From: Lysobacterales bacterium
GTDB lineage: Bacteria > Pseudomonadota > Gammaproteobacteria > Xanthomonadales > SZUA-36
Reading direction: 5' to 3'
NCBI GenBank assembly: GCA_014238945.1
Contig: JABAAB010000014.1
Location: forward strand, 62,001 to 126,000
Length of the DNA: 64,000 nucleotides
Shown here: positions 1 through 8,269 of the stretch, piece after piece
Layout: each line of letters opens with the position of its first letter
How positions within the stretch are numbered: the stretch's first letter is position 1
Translations under genes and position numbers: made by a program
Notes under the pieces: model-generated
Seen by the model: the letters and a program-made list of their open reading frames with translations, nothing else
Told to the model about the DNA's origin: nothing
Databases searched by the model: none

Positions 1-14
1 ATAAGTTTAAGGGG

Positions 15-106
15 TTCGTACTGGACGCGCCATGTACAATCTGAGCGGTCATCCGTGACTCGATGCTAACTTAGGGGGAAAGCAAGGTACCCACATCCAG
101 TACGAA
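15..106. repeat. Inverted repeat pair with 70-bp interior
   Basis: An 11-bp perfect inverted repeat (TTCGTACTGGA at 15-25, its complement at 96-106) flanks 70 bp in a stretch where I find no gene (1-180). A nested short hairpin (GTCA-TCCG-TGAC, about 48-59) lies inside. It could be a structured RNA, an operator pair or the trace of a small element. No integron attC core (GTTRRRY) is visible at the right end. Function unknown. Confidence 0.4.
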
Positions 107-180
107 AGTAGAGATTATCAATATTGAACATAAAGTTAAAGTGTTTTTTTAAAGTAATTTCAACACAAACAGTTCAGCGG

Positions 181-2061
181 TTAACCGCCATGCAATCCGA
201 ATTCAATCGCTGTAACGGTCAATGGGTGGTAATTTGAACGTGCTTTGTTAAACAGTTCACGGGCCAGCTTGGCGTCGGTCCCGTTTCTGTCCAGCGCCAT
301 GTATACAGGGTAAATCAGGCGGGTACGGCCATACCGGTTCAGGTGCGCTTCCAGGGCCGGGTAGGCGGGCTCATGGCGTCGCGATGCAACCTGGATAAAC
401 CAGGCGCGGCCAATCTCTGCATTGCGTGTCTGGCTGAAATCAAAACTTTCATCAAGTTCACTTAACTGGTTCAGGGTCAATTCTTTGGGCAGGTTGTTGA
501 TAAAGTGCACTGCCGCGTGGGGGCTCCATTCAGACAGTGGTATCTGATTCACGGGGACCTCGCCAACAGACCATGCACCTGCCAGGCGTTCTGCCTGCTG
601 CAAAGTATCCGATACGGGAATCGGGGCATCTTTTGGCAGTCCCGGTTGATACAGCCACGCCTCGGCCTTTGCTCTGCTGAACTTGCCTGGATGGGCCTGC
701 AACAGATTCTGGTCCAGGTAATCCAGGAATTGTTCGCTGGATATGGACTGGAATGAGAAGTGATTGAAGTACGCCGCCAGGAAGGGGTCAAAATCTTCCC
801 GGCCAAATGTATTTTCCAGGTGTTGCAGGAACAATTGGCCTTTCTGGTAGTGCACACTGCCCTGTGATTCGTCCGGGTCCTCCAGTTTTGACACCGGTGC
901 CAGCGCCTGCATGGCAGGGGAGACTTCTTCAAGTCCCTGCATCAACTCGCGATAGGACAATACGCGTTCTTCATCTGCCCGCTCCTTGCCGTACAGCACT
1001 TCCATCAATCGTGCATCCAGGTAGCTGGTAATCCCTTCATTCAACCAGATATCCCGCCAGGTTTTGTTGCTGACCATGTTGCCGGACCAGGAGTGGGCGA
1101 GTTCGTGTGCGATCAATGACACCAGACTCCGGTCACCGGCCAGCACGCTGGGAGTGATAAAGGACAGACGTGGATTTTCCATCCCCCCATAGGGAAAACT
1201 TGGTGGCAGAATCAGCAGGTCATAGCGCCCCCATTGATACGGTCCATAGATCGAAGATGCGATATCGAGCATTTCCTGGGTGCTGGAGAATTCAAATACC
1301 GAGGCATCCAGCGTTTCGGGTTCGGCATAGATACCGGTTTGGTCCCCGATGGACGCAAAGTAGATATTACCCACCGCAATCGCCAACAGGTAGGAAGGGA
1401 TCGGCTGCGGCATATTGAACCGGTATTCGCCGGTTCGTGGGGTCATTGGGTCGTTGTCTGCACTCATCACGGCCAGTAAATGGGATGGTGTGTGAATGGT
1501 TGCTTCGTAGGTGATACGCACCGCCGGTGTGTCCTGTAACGGCACCCAGCTACGGGCATGTATGGACTGGGACTGGCTGAATACAAAAGGGTGTTCACCA
1601 CCGGCAGTCAGTTCCGGTCCCAGCCATTGCAGGGCGGATGCACCGGGATCGGTCTTGTAATCAATGATTACGTTCAACTCGCGGGCACCTGCCAGCGCTT
1701 CGGGAACACTGATCTCGAGAGCCTGACCCAGTACCGGGTCGGCTGGCTGCAACTTGAAATCAGCCTCAATCCTGTCGTCATCACCAGTGCTAATGTGGAC
1801 ACCATCAATGTGCAAATCACGGGTATCCAGGTAAATGACCGTGGCTGACATATCCAGTCTGCGCATTTGCAGTGTTGCTGAACCGCGAAACACCTCCTGC
1901 TCGAAATCAACCGTCAGGTCCAGTTGCAAATGGCCGGTGACAAATTGACGGGTGTTGGCGTAAGAGAAATAGTCATGGCCGAGGTCAAAGTCAACGTCTT
2001 CCTCCACCGGTGTGCAGGATACGACCAGGCAGGCAACAAACAGCAGGGAAATGGCGCGCAT
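181..2061 (-). CDS. M1-family zinc aminopeptidase lipoprotein
   Basis: Predicted 626-residue M1 metallopeptidase of the leukotriene-A4-hydrolase / cold-active aminopeptidase type, which removes N-terminal residues from peptides. The zinc site is complete: HELAH at 319-323 with E342 as third ligand in NEG, and the substrate-anchoring GGMEN at 292-296. The N-terminus is a lipoprotein signal with lipobox LVVSC (Cys16), so it is probably membrane-anchored in the periplasm. The C-terminal part (about 480-620) fits the helical domain of the family. It stands alone, diverging from mtnA with about 100 bp between them. Family assignment is secure; the peptide substrate is not known. Confidence 0.93.
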   Translation of the reverse strand: MRAISLLFVACLVVSCTPVEEDVDFDLGHDYFSYANTRQFVTGHLQLDLTVDFEQEVFRGSATLQMRRLDMSATVIYLDTRDLHIDGVHISTGDDDRIEADFKLQPADPVLGQALEISVPEALAGARELNVIIDYKTDPGASALQWLGPELTAGGEHPFVFSQSQSIHARSWVPLQDTPAVRITYEATIHTPSHLLAVMSADNDPMTPRTGEYRFNMPQPIPSYLLAIAVGNIYFASIGDQTGIYAEPETLDASVFEFSSTQEMLDIASSIYGPYQWGRYDLLILPPSFPYGGMENPRLSFITPSVLAGDRSLVSLIAHELAHSWSGNMVSNKTWRDIWLNEGITSYLDARLMEVLYGKERADEERVLSYRELMQGLEEVSPAMQALAPVSKLEDPDESQGSVHYQKGQLFLQHLENTFGREDFDPFLAAYFNHFSFQSISSEQFLDYLDQNLLQAHPGKFSRAKAEAWLYQPGLPKDAPIPVSDTLQQAERLAGAWSVGEVPVNQIPLSEWSPHAAVHFINNLPKELTLNQLSELDESFDFSQTRNAEIGRAWFIQVASRRHEPAYPALEAHLNRYGRTRLIYPVYMALDRNGTDAKLARELFNKARSNYHPLTVTAIEFGLHGG

Positions 2062-2167
2062 ATTCCGGTTCTCATAAAGTCATCAGGGGCGGCAAGTATA
2101 GAGAAAATTGCTGCCGCATACCCGCGCAATTTCACAAGGAACGAGAGTAAGATGCTACGATTCCCAT

Positions 2168-3277
2168 ATGAAGGTGAAGGGCACAGACTTCCGTTCGATC
2201 TGGCTGGACGATAATAGCTGGTCGGTAAATATAATTGACCAGACATTTCTCCCCCACGAATTTGTAGTCAGGACACTTAACAACGGACAGGAGGCAGCAG
2301 AGGCCATTTCTGTCATGCGTGTCCGTGGCGCGCCGCTGATTGGTGCTACGGCGGCTTATGGTCTGGCCCTGGCACTGCGTGAAGATTCCAGCGACCACGG
2401 CCTGCGAAAGACCAGTGAAATGTTACTTGCCACCCGCCCGACCGCTGTCAACCTGCGCTGGGCGCTGCAGTATATGAACCAGTCACTGCTGAAATTGCCG
2501 GTGGCTCAAAGGACTGAACAGGCCTATGTGCTGGCGGCCGAAATCTGTGAGGAAGATGTGGCCTGCAACCACGCAATCGGTCAGCACGGACTGGGTCTGA
2601 TCCGTGATCTGTGGCAAAAAAGAAAAGCACACACAAAAAATTTGCACATATTGACCCATTGTAATGCCGGCTGGCTGGCAACCGTGGACTGGGGTACTGC
2701 CCTGTCACCGATCTACCAGGCCCACAATGATGGTATACCGGTCCATGTGTGGGTGGATGAAACCAGGCCGCGTAACCAGGGTGCGGCTCTGACAGCCTGG
2801 GAGCTTGCATCCCATGGAATCGCACATGATGTCATTGTTGATAACGCGGGCGGCCACCTGATGCAGCATGGCCAGGTTGATATGTGTATCACCGGCACGG
2901 ACCGCACTGCCCGAAACGGTGATGTGTGTAACAAGATTGGCACCTATCTGAAAGCACTGGCCGCGTACGACAACGGGGTGCCGTTTTACGTGGCCCTGCC
3001 GGGTCCGACCATTGACTGGCTGATGGTCGATGGGGTGGCAGGGATTCCGATCGAAGAGCGCGACAGCAGTGAGGTGACAAGTGTCGGGGGAAAAAATGCC
3101 AGTGGCAGGGTGGAGTCGGTACAGATCACACCCGATGGTGTCAGTGCACGAAATTTTTCATTTGATGTGACACCGTCGCGACTGGTGACCGGATTGATCA
3201 CCGAGCGTGGTGTGTGTCCGGCCAGTGAATCCGGATTGACTGGTCTTTACCCGGAACACAGGAGCCTGGCTACGTGA
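2168..3277 (+). CDS. mtnA: S-methyl-5-thioribose-1-phosphate isomerase
   Basis: Converts methylthioribose-1-phosphate to methylthioribulose-1-phosphate in salvage of methylthioadenosine, the by-product of polyamine synthesis. The family signature is clear: an RVRGAPLIGA block near the N-terminus, the HCNAG catalytic cysteine loop, and the TGTDRTARNGD loop with the catalytic aspartate followed by NKIGTY. I chose the ATG at 2168 (369 residues); a longer frame back to 2108 adds 20 residues without resemblance to the family. The gene ends in a 4-bp GTGA overlap with the class II aldolase gene, implying translational coupling. mtnK, mtnP, mtnC and mtnD are absent nearby. Confidence 0.93.
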   Translation: MKVKGTDFRSIWLDDNSWSVNIIDQTFLPHEFVVRTLNNGQEAAEAISVMRVRGAPLIGATAAYGLALALREDSSDHGLRKTSEMLLATRPTAVNLRWALQYMNQSLLKLPVAQRTEQAYVLAAEICEEDVACNHAIGQHGLGLIRDLWQKRKAHTKNLHILTHCNAGWLATVDWGTALSPIYQAHNDGIPVHVWVDETRPRNQGAALTAWELASHGIAHDVIVDNAGGHLMQHGQVDMCITGTDRTARNGDVCNKIGTYLKALAAYDNGVPFYVALPGPTIDWLMVDGVAGIPIEERDSSEVTSVGGKNASGRVESVQITPDGVSARNFSFDVTPSRLVTGLITERGVCPASESGLTGLYPEHRSLAT

Positions 3278-3924
3278 CAGAAATCCCAAGCAGCCAGTTA
3301 ATCAAGACCGCGCAGGCCATGAACAGTGGTGGTCTGAACCAGGGGACTTCCGGTAACCTCAGTGTCCGCAGTGGCAGCGGCATGCTGATTACACCGTCGG
3401 GTATGGAATACACCGATTTGGAGCCGGAAGACATCGTCAGCATGGATTTCGAAGGAATCGTTTCGCCGGGAGGCGGTGGGGTCCAGCGCAAGCCATCAAG
3501 TGAGTGGCGTCTTCACGCCGACATTTACCGTCAATACCCACAGGCCAACGCTGTGCTGCACGCGCACCCCGTATATTGCACGGCCCTGTCCTGCATGAGT
3601 AAGGACATACCGGCGTTTCATTACATGGTCGCCATTGCAGGTGGCAGAGATATTCGCTGTGCTCACTACGCTACATTCGGAAGCCGGGAACTATCGGGCC
3701 ATGTGCTCGAAGCACTCCGCGACCGCAAGGCCTGCCTGATGGCCCACCATGGCCTGCTCTGTTTTGAAGAAAACCTGACACGGGTACTTCGCCTGGCAAA
3801 CGAGATTGAGCACCTGGCCAGGGTATACAGCACCGTGTTGTCGTTGGGCCAACCGGATTTACTTACCGACACTGAAATGGCCAGGGTGCTGGATAGGTTC
3901 AGCACCTACGGCAAGCAGGACTAA
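3274..3924 (+). CDS. Class II aldolase / methylthioribulose-phosphate aldolase or dehydratase
   Basis: A 216-residue zinc aldolase-family protein (FucA / MtnB / AraD fold). Zinc ligands H96 and H98 (HAHP) and H159 (HHG) are present, with E77 at the catalytic acid position of fuculose-phosphate aldolase. The GTG start overlaps the mtnA stop codon, so the likely substrate is the MtnA product. Two known reactions fit: MtnB dehydration, which needs mtnC/mtnD downstream (none here), or cleavage to dihydroxyacetone phosphate and methylthioacetaldehyde, as in the MTA-DHAP shunt of Rhodospirillum and some E. coli. The isolated pair favours the second; this is inference. Confidence 0.85.
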   Translation: MTEIPSSQLIKTAQAMNSGGLNQGTSGNLSVRSGSGMLITPSGMEYTDLEPEDIVSMDFEGIVSPGGGGVQRKPSSEWRLHADIYRQYPQANAVLHAHPVYCTALSCMSKDIPAFHYMVAIAGGRDIRCAHYATFGSRELSGHVLEALRDRKACLMAHHGLLCFEENLTRVLRLANEIEHLARVYSTVLSLGQPDLLTDTEMARVLDRFSTYGKQD

Positions 3925-3981
3925 AGCGGGTCAGTCAACGGAAACCTCGTCCTTGGCCCCATTTCGTATTGACCGGTCGGA

Positions 3982-5295
3982 TTAACTGGCTGGTTCGAGT
4001 ACCAGCACGTCCTCAATGCCCTGCAGTAACAGATCAGCGTTATGCCTGGAAAATACCATCGGTGGGCGTAGTTTGAGAACATTGTCATGCGGGCCTTCGG
4101 TGCCCACCAGGATACCTCGTTGACTGAGCAGGTTAGCGATCCGGTTGGCCGCATCGGTCGCCGGCTCCCGGGTGTCCCGGTCCAGCACCAGGTCAACACC
4201 GATGAACAGTCCACTGCCGCGGATATCGCCAATCAATTCATGGTTACCGGCCAGTTGCCTCAGTCCACGGCGGATATAGGCGCCAACTTCAAGTGCATTG
4301 GATTGCAGGTTTTCCTGTTCGATGACATCGAGAACCGCCATCGCCGCTGCACAGGCCACCGGGTTGCCACCGAAGGTGTTGAAGTAATGGGAATGGCCGG
4401 TAAATTCATCGATCACACCACGGGAGGTGACCATGGCCGATACCGGATAGCCGTTACCCATGGGTTTGCCCATGGTCACGACGTCCGGTACAACATTGTG
4501 TGTGGCAAAACCCCAGAATTCACTGCCCATGCGGCCAAAGCCTGGTTGCACTTCATCCGCAACAAACAATCCGCCGGCATCACGCACGATCTCAACAGCC
4601 CTGGCCAGGTAACCGGCGGGAATCGTGGGCAGCCCATCGCTGGAGAGTATCGTATCAACAATAAATGCTGCGGGCCGGTGACCGCGTTGGGCCAGCATAT
4701 CAATGGCCGTGGCGACATGGGCGGCGTATTTTTCGGCCGCCTGGTCCTGACCTGCATAAAGACCACGGTAACTGTCAGGTGATGGCACGCTGACGATATT
4801 ATCCCCTCGTTCCTCGCTGGTCTCACAGGCCGTGGTGATCTGTGCGATGGCCCACGAGTTGCCATGGTAAGCGTGTTCGGAGACGATCATACCGGTGCCA
4901 CCGGTTTTGGCCCGGGCCAGTCTCAGTGCCAGCTCATTTGCCTCGGTACCGGTGCAGGAGAACATGGCGATATCAAGGCCTTCGGGAAATTTTCTGGTCA
5001 GTCTTTGGCTGTACTCCAGTATGCCTTCATGCAGGTAACGGGTGTGTGTATTGAGCACCCGGGTTTGCCGGCTGATGGCTTCGACGACATGCGGGTGGCA
5101 ATGACCCACATGGGGAACATTGTTGTAAACATCCAGATATTTACGGCCGTCTGAGTCATATAACCAGACACCTTCGCCGCGAACAATGTGTAATGGCCGG
5201 TCATAAAACAGCCGGTAGGCATTGCCCATAAAATGTTGGCGACGCCGGATGAGTTCCTGTTGTGTTGTTTTTTTTACCATGCGGTTATTCATCAC
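3982..5295 (-). CDS. Class III aminotransferase-fold phospho-lyase (PHYKPL/ETNPPL-like)
   Basis: A 437-residue PLP enzyme of class III fold. PLP lysine is K277 (MGKPMGNG) and the pyridine-nitrogen aspartate is D247 (VADEVQPG). The overall sequence is close to the animal AGXT2L proteins, which are not transaminases but eliminate phosphate and ammonia from 5-phosphohydroxylysine or phosphoethanolamine. It begins at GTG 5295 or ATG 5292, overlapping the stop of the upstream small-molecule kinase, which would supply the phosphorylated substrate. A plain omega-aminotransferase role cannot be excluded. Confidence 0.8.
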   Translation of the reverse strand: MMNNRMVKKTTQQELIRRRQHFMGNAYRLFYDRPLHIVRGEGVWLYDSDGRKYLDVYNNVPHVGHCHPHVVEAISRQTRVLNTHTRYLHEGILEYSQRLTRKFPEGLDIAMFSCTGTEANELALRLARAKTGGTGMIVSEHAYHGNSWAIAQITTACETSEERGDNIVSVPSPDSYRGLYAGQDQAAEKYAAHVATAIDMLAQRGHRPAAFIVDTILSSDGLPTIPAGYLARAVEIVRDAGGLFVADEVQPGFGRMGSEFWGFATHNVVPDVVTMGKPMGNGYPVSAMVTSRGVIDEFTGHSHYFNTFGGNPVACAAAMAVLDVIEQENLQSNALEVGAYIRRGLRQLAGNHELIGDIRGSGLFIGVDLVLDRDTREPATDAANRIANLLSQRGILVGTEGPHDNVLKLRPPMVFSRHNADLLLQGIEDVLVLEPAS

Positions 5296-6347
5296 TGACT
5301 GCAGACCGATGTTATTCGCCCCAGCGCAGCATCTGCTGATAAGTTTTGCAGACCGAGCAGAAACTGCTCCGTGGAGCGATAATCACCCATCAGATAGTCG
5401 CGGTTCTCCGGAAATAATTTTGTTCGCCAACGGTTGATCAGCAGACTGGTGACCAGACGCACACGGATCAGGCCGGTGAGCAAACTCATTTCCACTTCCT
5501 GCAATGGACGGACGTCATGATACCCCGCGATCATCGGCAGGGCACCGGCCAGAGTCTCACTACCGCGCGACAGTTGGTAGGACGAGGCAACGGCCAGGTC
5601 GATAATCAGAGGTGACTTAACCATATCGCCAAAGTCGATGATACCGGTGATACTGCCACTCCGGTTTTTGTCGAGCAGTACATTTCCCGGGTTGAAGTCA
5701 TTGTGAATGACCTGCGAACGCAAATCGCTGAGAATCGGTTTCATGTTTGTTTCGAATTGATCCAGGCTACCCTCAATCAGTTGTCGCTGCCCTCTGTCCG
5801 TTACATGCACCAGCAGATCGCGCAGACCGTCTGCTTTTTTCATATCCCACAGCAACGGTGGATCGGAACCGGGGTGTTCAAAACCATCCAATGCCAATCC
5901 CAGGCGTGCCAGCATTTCACCGAGCTTTGTGATAATGCCCGGGTCTGTTTTTGAGTGGCCGAGAACGATGCCGTCAACCCAACTCAGAACACGCACCGTA
6001 TGTGATTGCCCGTGCATATCGACACGACAGTGCAGATCACCGTCCAGGGTAGGGATCACGCAGGGGACTGGAATGGACGGGTCGGTCACCCCGATATGAT
6101 GTAAAGCGCAGGTTTGAAAGTCTATAACCTCGGCCGGTTCCGCCTGGTTGGTAATTTTCAGGACGTAGCGTTCTCCATTTTCCATCGTGAGGAGAAAGTT
6201 CTGGTCCCGCTCACTGACCAAAGACGTGGCGCAGGCTTTTATGCCAAAGTAATTCTCTGCCAGCGTCTCCGCCTCATTGCTGGAAAAAGCTGGTGGTGTG
6301 GTCATCAGAAGGGTTAATAAATCTGATTTTTCAGGAGTCGAGTGCAT
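5292..6347 (-). CDS. APH-fold small-molecule kinase (hydroxylysine kinase-like)
   Basis: Phosphotransferase of the aminoglycoside-kinase fold. The catalytic loop is HNDFNPGNVLL and the metal-binding loop IDFGDMVKSP, both in the form seen in hydroxylysine kinase (HYKK/AGPHD1) and the kinase domain of bacterial kinase-aminotransferase fusions. Coupled by overlap to the lyase gene downstream. I prefer ATG 6347 (351 residues); the frame extends to a GTG at 6455, but the extra 36 residues look non-family and neither start has a strong Shine-Dalgarno. Likely substrates are 5-hydroxylysine or an ethanolamine-like amino alcohol. Methylthioribose kinase is less likely despite the nearby mtnA, because that family is sequence-distinct. 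Confidence 0.8.
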   Translation of the reverse strand: MHSTPEKSDLLTLLMTTPPAFSSNEAETLAENYFGIKACATSLVSERDQNFLLTMENGERYVLKITNQAEPAEVIDFQTCALHHIGVTDPSIPVPCVIPTLDGDLHCRVDMHGQSHTVRVLSWVDGIVLGHSKTDPGIITKLGEMLARLGLALDGFEHPGSDPPLLWDMKKADGLRDLLVHVTDRGQRQLIEGSLDQFETNMKPILSDLRSQVIHNDFNPGNVLLDKNRSGSITGIIDFGDMVKSPLIIDLAVASSYQLSRGSETLAGALPMIAGYHDVRPLQEVEMSLLTGLIRVRLVTSLLINRWRTKLFPENRDYLMGDYRSTEQFLLGLQNLSADAALGRITSVCSQ

Positions 6348-6551
6348 GGATGCTAAGGTTACCGGTTTGGCGATGGTGGATACAATAGCCAACTTTATTT
6401 CAAGCAGGTTTTGTGTTCTTAGTTGAGTATGTGTAAAGTCGGTGTCGGTCGTCACCGCATGAGTTGAACTTTTAACTGGTTATCACTACCGATAATACCG
6501 ACATTGGCATCTGTAGACTGGATAGCAGAGAAGAGGCAAAAGGAACAAAAT

Positions 6552-6989
6552 ATGGAAGGCAAGCTTGAATTCTCGGTTCTGGAGGAGACTCACGAAGGTC
6601 CTATCGGTGATGACTGGAGGTACTGGATTGAGGCCAAGGTCTTTAACCAGGGCCTGAAAGGCAAGGGCTTGATCAAGGTTAAGAAACATTCCCTTCCGGA
6701 CGGTACCACGCAGGTTCCGCCAGGCCCGCCGGAACCGGTTGTCTTACCTGCGGGTGACTGCAGCCTGCCGGTCAAAATCAAGCTGACCCTGGAAGGCACT
6801 GAGGTTGACCTGTTTCGTAATGATGTGGGCATTACTGATATAGACTTTACCCTGAATTTTCCACCCATTGGTAATGACCCGCTGGTCCATGAACGCGAGG
6901 TCTCGGTGGGTGTGGTTGAATCACCGGGTATTACCGGTGAGACTTCCATTCTTACCCTGAAGGTGCGTCTGGTCCTTTCATCTGAGTAA
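6552..6989 (+). CDS. Hypothetical protein, all-beta, cytoplasmic
   Basis: About 145 residues from ATG 6552, preceded by an AAGGAA-type ribosome site; a longer frame from 6504 adds 16 residues. I do not recognise the family. The sequence alternates short hydrophobic stretches with Gly/Pro turns and ends in a regular beta-type pattern (ILTLKVRLVL), suggesting a small beta-sandwich. There is no signal peptide, membrane segment or cysteine. It sits between the kinase-lyase pair and the end of the T6SS operon and could belong to either or neither. Confidence 0.55.
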   Translation: MEGKLEFSVLEETHEGPIGDDWRYWIEAKVFNQGLKGKGLIKVKKHSLPDGTTQVPPGPPEPVVLPAGDCSLPVKIKLTLEGTEVDLFRNDVGITDIDFTLNFPPIGNDPLVHEREVSVGVVESPGITGETSILTLKVRLVLSSE

Positions 6990-7294
6990 ATACCCAGCAT
7001 TGGTGTCCGTAGTCTTTTTTATGGAAATCAAAACAGTCGGTATTCTTTGAGTTCGATGTTGATTCTGCTGGACCATACCAGGAATCGGGCCCTGTCTCCT
7101 GCCAACGTTGTGCCGGTTCAATATTTGGTTAGCAGTGCAATTCCAAATGGTGCAGTTGGATGGGCATAATCCCGATGTCGAATTTCTGAATTCATCTTTG
7201 GTGGGAAAATCAATATCGTATTGGGATTCAGGCCATTGCATTTCCAATTTGAAGTTGTAAGTCAAATCTGGAAGGTCGCTTGAATATGGCCAAA
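6990..7294. other. 305-bp gap between convergent genes
   Basis: I see no secure gene here. A minus-strand frame (7265 to 6978, TTG start, 95 codons) begins plausibly but has no ribosome site and becomes compositionally odd. No U-tailed terminator is visible for either flanking gene. Confidence 0.4.
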
Positions 7295-8257
7295 TCAGCT
7301 TGAGTTATCCTTGTCAAACTCATCGAACAGGTCATCGTCGAAATTTGACTCATCCATACTGGCTTGAGCCGAATCATTTTTGTCATACGGCGTTTCATCA
7401 GCATCAGATTCTTCAAACAAATCCTGGTCAGACTCTTCATTTTCAAACAAGTCGTCACCAGAATTTTCCGTTTCAGAATGACTGAGATCCTGAGCCTTTA
7501 TGACAACTGTTGACTCATCAATAACCATGGTGACTTCGTCCTCACCGCGTTCCTTGACACAGATCAGCGTGACGTTATCGGGGGCGCCCCGAACCAGGGC
7601 GGTGTGTAACAGCGACTGGGTTACTTCGCCACTGTCCTTGTTGGCCATGATCGATTCAATTTCATCATTGGATGCCAACCGGCTCAAGCCGTCGGAGCAC
7701 AGCAGAAACTGGTCCCCTGGCAGGATTTCAAAACGATTGGTGTCAAGTTCCAGGGGTTCGCTGATACCAACCGCACGGGTAATAACATTGGCCATCGGGT
7801 GGGATTCGGCGTCTTCCGCCCTGATGATGTGCTGATCTACCAGGTCCTGAACATGGGAATGGTCCCGTGTCAGTTGATGGACCTGGTTGTCACGCCGGCG
7901 GTAAATGCGGCTGTCACCAGCCCAGACTGCGGCACCGCGATCGCCTTTGATAATCAGTACCACCACGGTGCTGCCGGGCACACGCTGGGTTTCATATGCC
8001 GCCGATTGCTCGACCAGGTGACGGTTGGCTCCCTGGATACACTGGTTGACAGCCTCAACCATTTCATGAAAATCTTCGCTTGACGAGAGATTATTGATGA
8101 AACTGGTAATGGTCTGGCTGGCGACTTCACCTGCCTCATGACCGCCCATACCATCGGCCACTGCCCACACACCTATATCCGTGCGCTCAGCAAACGCATC
8201 TTCATTGAGTTTGCGCACCATGCCAACATGCGTCACTGCGGAGGAATTAAAAACCAT
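7295..8257 (-). CDS. pppA: PP2C-family Ser/Thr phosphatase of the T6SS (PppA)
   Basis: A metal-dependent phosphatase expected to reverse threonine phosphorylation of the T6SS FHA protein. PP2C motifs present: D20 in the N-terminal RKLNED, D35-G36 in ADGMGGH, the CSDGLSRL motif near 190 and the GAPDNVT motif near 227. After about residue 240 comes an acidic tail of roughly 75 residues, absent from compact PppA proteins, with three DLF-type motifs (DDLFE, QDLFEE, DDLFDEF). It is the last gene of the minus-strand T6SS operon, 12 bp after tagF. The phosphatase role is secure; the tail's role is unknown. Confidence 0.9.
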   Translation of the reverse strand: MVFNSSAVTHVGMVRKLNEDAFAERTDIGVWAVADGMGGHEAGEVASQTITSFINNLSSSEDFHEMVEAVNQCIQGANRHLVEQSAAYETQRVPGSTVVVLIIKGDRGAAVWAGDSRIYRRRDNQVHQLTRDHSHVQDLVDQHIIRAEDAESHPMANVITRAVGISEPLELDTNRFEILPGDQFLLCSDGLSRLASNDEIESIMANKDSGEVTQSLLHTALVRGAPDNVTLICVKERGEDEVTMVIDESTVVIKAQDLSHSETENSGDDLFENEESDQDLFEESDADETPYDKNDSAQASMDESNFDDDLFDEFDKDNSS

Positions 8258-8269
8258 AATATTGATCCA

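Noticed and set aside
15..106. Integron attC site
   Set aside because: No GTTRRRY/RYYYAAC core pair at the ends and no integrase or cassette array.
6978..7265. Minus-strand 95-codon frame after pppA
   Set aside because: TTG start, no ribosome site, overlaps the opposing gene end and has no coding-like pattern beyond its first third.
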